The notes below the pieces were generated by a model that did no database searches, was not told the origin of the DNA, and was given only the letters and a program-made list of their open reading frames with translations. Below, one piece after another: positions 40,346 through 44,931 of a DNA stretch of 44,931 nt. The translations under genes were made by a program, and so were the position numbers. Positions within the stretch are counted from its first letter, which is position 1; the number at the start of each line of letters is the position of its first letter. The stretch is from Saprospiraceae bacterium (GTDB lineage: Bacteria; Bacteroidota; Bacteroidia; Chitinophagales; Saprospiraceae), in NCBI GenBank assembly GCA_028282725.1, contig JANQHF010000059.1, positions 1-44,931 of the forward strand. Reading direction: 5' to 3'.

Positions 40346-41200
40346 ATGAAAAAGATGATCCGGACGGAGCGAGGTGAATTCAACGTACATCTATACGGTG
40401 ACCCTGCCCATCCGCCCTTTATTGCATTGCACGGATGGCCGCAGACCGGCTACTGCTGGCATCACACAGCCCAACATCTGGAAGGGCTCTACCTGGTAGC
40501 ACCCGATTTCCGGGGTATGGGAGACAGCAACCGGGCTCTGGAGGTGGAGCGATATGAAAAACATGAATTGGCCAAAGACATTTTTGCAATTGCAGATGCA
40601 ATGAATATCAATTCGTTCTATCTCGCAGGACACGATTGGGGCGGTGCAATCGTCCAGGAGATGGTGATGGTCATTCCCGATCGAATACGAAAACTGATCG
40701 TCCTGAATATGATCATCATCAATAATGCCATTGGAATGACCAAAGCTTCAGAGATAATGATTGGACAGATGTACCGTTCTTCATGGTACCAGTTTTTCCA
40801 GAGCATTCCAAAGTTTCCCGAGGCATTACTGGCTGGCAAGGAAGATGTCTGGGTACGATTTTTTAGCCGGGGGATCAGCAACCCAATTCCCGAAGATGCG
40901 CTCCGGGAATATACCCGATGCTACCAGATACCAAATACGATTACCACAGCAGCCAATCTCTACAGGACGTTCAAAAAGGACAGAGAACGCTGGGCAACCT
41001 ATCAAGGAAATGTGATTGATATTCCAACAAAGATCATTCATGGTGACCTTGATCCAGTGATCATTCCCGAATACCTCGAAGGAGTCGATCAATGCTTTTC
41101 GGAAGTAGAGATTTCCCACATCAGCGCCGGTCATTTTGTCATTGACGAACAACCACAATTGGTGGGCGAGGAGATCCGGAAGTTCCTGATTGGCAGTTAA
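40346..41200 (+). CDS. epoxide-hydrolase-like alpha/beta hydrolase
   Basis: 284 residues from the ATG at 40346 (a GTG nine codons earlier is the other option; neither has a good ribosome site). The oxyanion motif is HGWPQTGYCW, the nucleophile is Asp in GHDWGG, the acid is in IIHGDLDPVI and the base in SAGHFVIDEQP. An Asp nucleophile rather than Ser points to epoxide hydrolases or haloalkane/fluoroacetate dehalogenases. HGWP and the lack of a halide-binding Trp after the nucleophile (DWGG has it, as in both groups) leave this undecided. Cytosolic, monocistronic. The substrate is unknown. Confidence 0.85.
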   Translation: MKKMIRTERGEFNVHLYGDPAHPPFIALHGWPQTGYCWHHTAQHLEGLYLVAPDFRGMGDSNRALEVERYEKHELAKDIFAIADAMNINSFYLAGHDWGGAIVQEMVMVIPDRIRKLIVLNMIIINNAIGMTKASEIMIGQMYRSSWYQFFQSIPKFPEALLAGKEDVWVRFFSRGISNPIPEDALREYTRCYQIPNTITTAANLYRTFKKDRERWATYQGNVIDIPTKIIHGDLDPVIIPEYLEGVDQCFSEVEISHISAGHFVIDEQPQLVGEEIRKFLIGS

Positions 41201-41437
41201 ATGTACCTTATAACCAACACCTTGTCAAATCACCAAATAAGACAATGATCGCAATCAAAGAAGTTTCTTCTGACCAGCTTGGATTTACAAAAGACTCATC
41301 ATGCAGGGTCTTCATAAAGATGAGGATTGCTTCAGAGTCTAACGCAATCAAATGAAAAGGGAAATATTATCGTGAGGATCGGATGAAGTTGATGATGGAA
41401 GACTTCAATTGACCTATGATCAAAAATTTGAATTCCC
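41201..41437. other. 237-base convergent gap without a clear gene
   Basis: Lies between the 3' ends of the hydrolase and the PVC-type gene. A 36-codon frame (41245-41355, MIAIKEVSSDQLG) has no ribosome site or known relative and is not accepted as a gene. No hairpin with a T tract was found. Confidence 0.4.
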
Positions 41438-44329
41438 TCACTCCAGACCTGCTAAATAGGTGATGAGATCCCTGAACTCATCCGGACGCATCGCCTGGTG
41501 CAAATTCACAGGCATCAGGGATTCATCCAAGGCAGTTTGGTCTACAATATCATCATAAGGAACGGCAACCCGGGATCCATCTGCAAGAATCATTTGTAAA
41601 TGCCGTTTAGAGTCCAGGTCTGTATCCAGACGTCCCACGACCAGGTCATCATCCTTCGTAGTGACGGCATAGCCTGCGTAAATTGGTCCGACCAACTCCG
41701 AAGGATCGAGAATACTCTGGAGGATGCGGTCACGGTCAATGTTACCTCCAACCTTTGATAAGTCCGGTCCAAAAACTCCTCCCCTTCCGTTTACGCGGTG
41801 ACAAGAAACACATTGATATTTTGGATTGAAGAAGACGCGGGATCCGGCTAATGCATCACCATCCTCGTAACCAATTTGACTCCATTCAATTTCTTTCCCA
41901 TCGTCCCCATTATCCAGTTGTGCCTGTGCCAATCGATTGATTGCCGTGTCATCGATCATTGTCAGACCCACGGCCACCTCTCTTTTGATATTGGGAGGAG
42001 TACCGGAACCTGCCAATAACCTTGTGAACAAATTCTGTACGTCTTCATTGGAAGTAATACTTTGATGAAGACCAACTATCGCCTCCAGTCTCACGCTTTC
42101 ATCCAGTGCATCATTACCGGCTATTTCATTGAGCATATAGATTTCTTCATGGGACCGTTTTCTGGCCGCGATACTCCTCACAGCTTCCACCTGGAAACCA
42201 GGATCACCTTCATCGACAAATTCCGTCAGGATAAACAGATCGAGTTCCTCGTAATTGGGATTAACAGCAGATAGACAGCGGGACCTTATGTCGTAATTCA
42301 ATGTCTTGTTTTTGGCAGCTGCCAACAAGAATTTTTGTCTTTTGTAAAAACTGCGACCCACATGTACATCACCTTCCATGAAGTGGCTTTGTTCGTTGAA
42401 TGCACCGTCCAGGTATTGAAAGGTCGTCATATAGGTATTGAATAAATCAGGACTCACCTCTTCTAATTTTGCGAAAGATCGCTCCACAGATCCGCGGAAA
42501 GCTTCCAATTTGTCTTCTGCAACCCACTTTAAGGCAACAATCCGGTTCAATGGGTCTTCATCATTCAATAAATCGGGAATGACCCATTTTGCACGGTCAT
42601 GTCTCGATCTTCTCAAGCATAATGCGGCACCGCGTCGAATGGCCGCATCTTCATTTTTTACTTCGTCCATCAGAAATCCCAGTTTGGAGGGTTTTCCAAA
42701 GGTCTCGATGATGGCCGTATGAATAAAGGGATCATCTTTTTTGAACTGATCTTTGACTGCATCGAAGCCTCTCTTTGACTGCAAACCGTAAATGGCTTCC
42801 CGCAGGACATAAGGAGACGAATCCCGTTCCATAATGCTCAGGTAGGTCGCTTCGCTCCCGACACCAGTTTCTTCGATCAATTTTACTGCAGCAGCCCTGA
42901 TCAATTCATTGGATTCCCGCAGTCCAAGTGTGAGCAAGCTACCATATTCAGCATGGTCGGAATTACCAGCAGCCCACAATAAGTTCATTTTTCCCGGATC
43001 ACTTAAATACCTCGATCGGAACAGATCCTGCAGCGATACATTTCCTTTTTCTGCGAGGATTTGAGCAGCCTTTGTTCTGATTCTAATGTCCTGGTCACTT
43101 AAAGACACGATCAACTCTTCGTTGGGTGAATCTGAAGTCAGAGAATCCAAAATCATTGAATTATTATTTCCGGAACCTGCCAATCGATAGATACGCCCCT
43201 TGCCGTGGACTGCATATGAGACATCTGCCCAATCTGATGCAATGATTCCTCCCTCGTTGTCAATTGCCAATCCGACAGGATAAAAGTCCCTTCCGCCACG
43301 GACCAATATATTTTTCTCTGCGGTAAACGAACTTCCTTTCTTTTCGATTGGAAAATGTTCTACCTGGTTGTCACCCCAGGCAGTCACGACAAATGAGTTC
43401 TTCAATGAGTCCCCGAGCTTGTCAGATCCGTAATAAATCACACCCGAAGGAGCCTCCCCGGTACCAGCGACCATAGGAAGGGTCCCGGGAATTTCGCCAA
43501 ACCATGATGTCAATGGACTCAATCCATCACGACCGTGTTGAAACTGGAATCCATAATTCCCTCCTTTTACAATGTGAAGCATCCGGCATGGTGGTCGGGA
43601 GTCCGGGTCATTTTCGACCGCAAACAGGTTGCCATAATCATCAAATGCCATGGCAAAGCAATTCCAGACGGCTGTGGCATATCGCTCCAACCCGGAACCA
43701 TCCAAATTGCAGCGATAAATACTGCCTCCTTCCCGCTCCTGTCCTACCAGGGTGGTCCCATCTGTACCAGTAATCTCATAATAACTTCCAAAGTTTTCGC
43801 CGCACTGAAAGTAGATATTATTACCGGGACCTATAACCATTCCTGACATGCCGTTGTGAGGAAAGGTTTCTTCGGTATCAAGGGAGATCAACGTCTTCCT
43901 CGAGTCAGAAACCATGTCTCCATCAGTATCTTCAAATTCGATGATGTTCGCACGGGTAGTGACCAAAACGTTTCCATCTGATTTCAATGACAACGACATT
44001 CCATTGATGAAGTCAGTAGCATATTCAATCACTTTATTTTCCTTGTTGGCATCGAGATATCCGTCAAATACTAATATTCTATCAGCCTTAGGTCCGGCAT
44101 AATCGTCCTGTCGTTCGTGCGTGTGATTTTCAATCACCCAGATCCGGTTTTGGGCATCTACGGCAACACCGGTTGGCGTGACGATATCCGGCTCAGCTGC
44201 CAACAAATCAATTTTCAGTCCTTCGTGTTCGACAATCAGTCCAAACGGATTCGATGTCCCTTCCTCGAGAGGTGGTGAGCAAGAAAAAAGAGTGACCACC
44301 ATCAAAGTTGTCCCAATTCGCAATCTCAT
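41438..44329 (-). CDS. PVC-type beta-propeller/HEAT/haem-binding lipoprotein
   Basis: 963 residues. A lipobox (VTLFSC, Cys about 17) follows a short signal. Residues about 35-390 form a sugar/PQQ-dehydrogenase-like propeller (GVAVDAQNRIWVIENHTHERQ, NGMSLSLKSDGNVLV, VENDPDSRPPCRML, GKGRIYRLAG). HEAT-like helical repeats fill about 400-800. A single cytochrome c site, CVSCH (about 853-857), with the distal PDLSKVGG, lies in the C-terminal 120 residues. This is the Planctomycetota/Bacteroidota membrane-bound dehydrogenase layout, thought to oxidise a sugar or alcohol in the periplasm; the reaction is not proven. It follows the ThuA-like gene by eight bases, with GGGGA before the ATG. Confidence 0.9.
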   Translation of the reverse strand: MRLRIGTTLMVVTLFSCSPPLEEGTSNPFGLIVEHEGLKIDLLAAEPDIVTPTGVAVDAQNRIWVIENHTHERQDDYAGPKADRILVFDGYLDANKENKVIEYATDFINGMSLSLKSDGNVLVTTRANIIEFEDTDGDMVSDSRKTLISLDTEETFPHNGMSGMVIGPGNNIYFQCGENFGSYYEITGTDGTTLVGQEREGGSIYRCNLDGSGLERYATAVWNCFAMAFDDYGNLFAVENDPDSRPPCRMLHIVKGGNYGFQFQHGRDGLSPLTSWFGEIPGTLPMVAGTGEAPSGVIYYGSDKLGDSLKNSFVVTAWGDNQVEHFPIEKKGSSFTAEKNILVRGGRDFYPVGLAIDNEGGIIASDWADVSYAVHGKGRIYRLAGSGNNNSMILDSLTSDSPNEELIVSLSDQDIRIRTKAAQILAEKGNVSLQDLFRSRYLSDPGKMNLLWAAGNSDHAEYGSLLTLGLRESNELIRAAAVKLIEETGVGSEATYLSIMERDSSPYVLREAIYGLQSKRGFDAVKDQFKKDDPFIHTAIIETFGKPSKLGFLMDEVKNEDAAIRRGAALCLRRSRHDRAKWVIPDLLNDEDPLNRIVALKWVAEDKLEAFRGSVERSFAKLEEVSPDLFNTYMTTFQYLDGAFNEQSHFMEGDVHVGRSFYKRQKFLLAAAKNKTLNYDIRSRCLSAVNPNYEELDLFILTEFVDEGDPGFQVEAVRSIAARKRSHEEIYMLNEIAGNDALDESVRLEAIVGLHQSITSNEDVQNLFTRLLAGSGTPPNIKREVAVGLTMIDDTAINRLAQAQLDNGDDGKEIEWSQIGYEDGDALAGSRVFFNPKYQCVSCHRVNGRGGVFGPDLSKVGGNIDRDRILQSILDPSELVGPIYAGYAVTTKDDDLVVGRLDTDLDSKRHLQMILADGSRVAVPYDDIVDQTALDESLMPVNLHQAMRPDEFRDLITYLAGLE

Positions 44330-44337
44330 TGTCCCCG

Positions 44338-44928
44338 TTATTTCAGTAAGGTAATCGTCAGATTTTTACCCACCCAGTATTGATCATCGACAAACATATA
44401 GGGAGTTGGATCATAATCTCCAATGATATCAACATTTGCTTTTTCCGGCACATCAAGGTCCAAAAGATGAAAGGTGGCATTGACCAACAATCTCCGTGTT
44501 TCTTCATCCATTAAATCCGTTGAAGATCCTATCGTCGATGTAAATGCCCGTCCCGTTTTTCCACCTGGAATGATGTAGCTTTTCGTCCATGCAATCGGCA
44601 TCATTGGATCATTGGGATTCAAGTCATCCTTCCTTGCAGGGTTTACGGTGGCAACTTCATTATCCGATTCCCTCATGCCATAATGTTTGTCATTTTCATC
44701 ATATTCGCCAGGGCGATTTACGACCTGGCCCAGAACGATTGGTCGGGCGTCTCCCGGAAGCGGCAGACGGACTCCATATACATCAGTGGCTCCCCAGATA
44801 GAACCGTTATCGATCCCATTGACAATGGGGTGAGCTGATGCATTGGGTGCAATTATCCCTCTCGTGCTCTGATGCCTGTGATGGCCGTGATGAGAAATCC
44901 ATTTTTCCCCAAGGACAAGCCTGCCAAA
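44338..44928 (-). CDS. ThuA-like protein, C-terminal part (partial; upstream in-frame stop at window edge)
   Basis: An open frame of 196 codons. FGRLVLGEKWISHHGHH, QSTRGIIAPNASAHPIVNGI, IWGATDVYGVRLPLPGDARP, PMMPIAWTKSYIIP and RRLLVNATFHLLDLDVP are the ThuA (trehalose-utilisation-type, glutamine amidotransferase-like) pattern as I remember it. The first in-frame Met is at 44676, far inside the fold, and the codon before Phe (44931-44929) is TGA. So the gene is either broken by a nonsense change or shift, or the window edge carries an error. ThuA-like genes commonly stand beside PVC-type haem proteins, as here, eight bases away. Confidence 0.75.
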   Translation of the reverse strand, partial: FGRLVLGEKWISHHGHHRHQSTRGIIAPNASAHPIVNGIDNGSIWGATDVYGVRLPLPGDARPIVLGQVVNRPGEYDENDKHYGMRESDNEVATVNPARKDDLNPNDPMMPIAWTKSYIIPGGKTGRAFTSTIGSSTDLMDEETRRLLVNATFHLLDLDVPEKANVDIIGDYDPTPYMFVDDQYWVGKNLTITLLK

Positions 44929-44931
44929 TCA

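Noticed and set aside
41245-41355. 36-codon frame in the convergent gap
   Set aside because: Too short, no ribosome site, no recognised relative.
44929-44931. Selenocysteine or recoded TGA in the ThuA-like gene
   Set aside because: No ThuA protein is known to use selenocysteine, and a downstream structure cannot be judged; a mutation or error is simpler.
1-44931. Prophage, integrase, insertion sequence, toxin-antitoxin or restriction system
   Set aside because: No matching protein motif was found in any plausible reading frame.

Overview
The window looks like a chromosomal segment of a Bacteroidota bacterium, probably a free-living, non-Bacteroides lineage such as Saprospiria (the class is inference). 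The signs are a TonB-dependent receptor followed by DUF4249 and MG2/plug genes, a GldA/GldF/GldG-like ABC operon with DUF4340, BshC, a DUF6807 protein, a PVC-type haem/HEAT protein beside a ThuA-like gene, many lipoproteins, weak ribosome sites, and occasional promoter boxes of the TAnnTTTG type. Coding density is high. I see no rRNA, tRNA, insertion sequence, phage gene or CRISPR array.

Layout. 1-0.9 kb: end of an AbgB-like M20 amidohydrolase overlapping a 3-methyladenine glycosylase (tag). 1-5.2 kb: class V aminotransferase, small lipoprotein, nitrilase, sugar-porter MFS. 5.2-9.1 kb (minus): secreted M1-type peptidase, polytopic membrane protein, metallo-beta-lactamase-fold hydrolase. 9.1-12.6 kb: possible gene remnant, DoxX-like protein, and a minus operon of DppB-type permease, purM and a PlsC-like acyltransferase. 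12.9-14.5 kb: bshC. 14.5-18.2 kb: an adenylate-cyclase/TolB-like/TPR protein divergent from a tightly linked GNAT + ATP-grasp pair. 18.3-24.4 kb: pckA, DUF4440-like protein, hydroxyacid-oxoacid transhydrogenase, SDR, an exported protein-isoaspartate methyltransferase and a DUF6807 lipoprotein. 24.6-28.7 kb (minus): GldA/F/G-like transporter plus DUF4340. 29-35.4 kb (plus): unknown secreted protein, TonB receptor, DUF4249 and MG2/plug protein in one translationally coupled run. 35.7-37.7 kb: N-acetylneuraminate lyase-like aldolase and a TIM-barrel sugar isomerase/epimerase-like protein. 37.8-41.2 kb: PKD lipoprotein, VOC and DUF1801 proteins, epoxide-hydrolase-like enzyme. 41.4-44.9 kb (minus): ThuA-like gene, then a PVC-type beta-propeller/HEAT/cytochrome c lipoprotein.

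Most of the window is housekeeping and catabolic: gluconeogenesis (pckA), purine synthesis (purM), bacillithiol (bshC), damage repair (tag, pcm), and sugar or carboxylate use. The best candidates for undescribed biology are the GNAT/ATP-grasp cassette with its divergent cyclase, the unknown first gene of the TonB operon, the orphan permease joined directly to purM, and several intergenic repeat families (about 24.5, 35.4-35.7, 39.3 and 40.2 kb). No convincing defence or mobile system was found.
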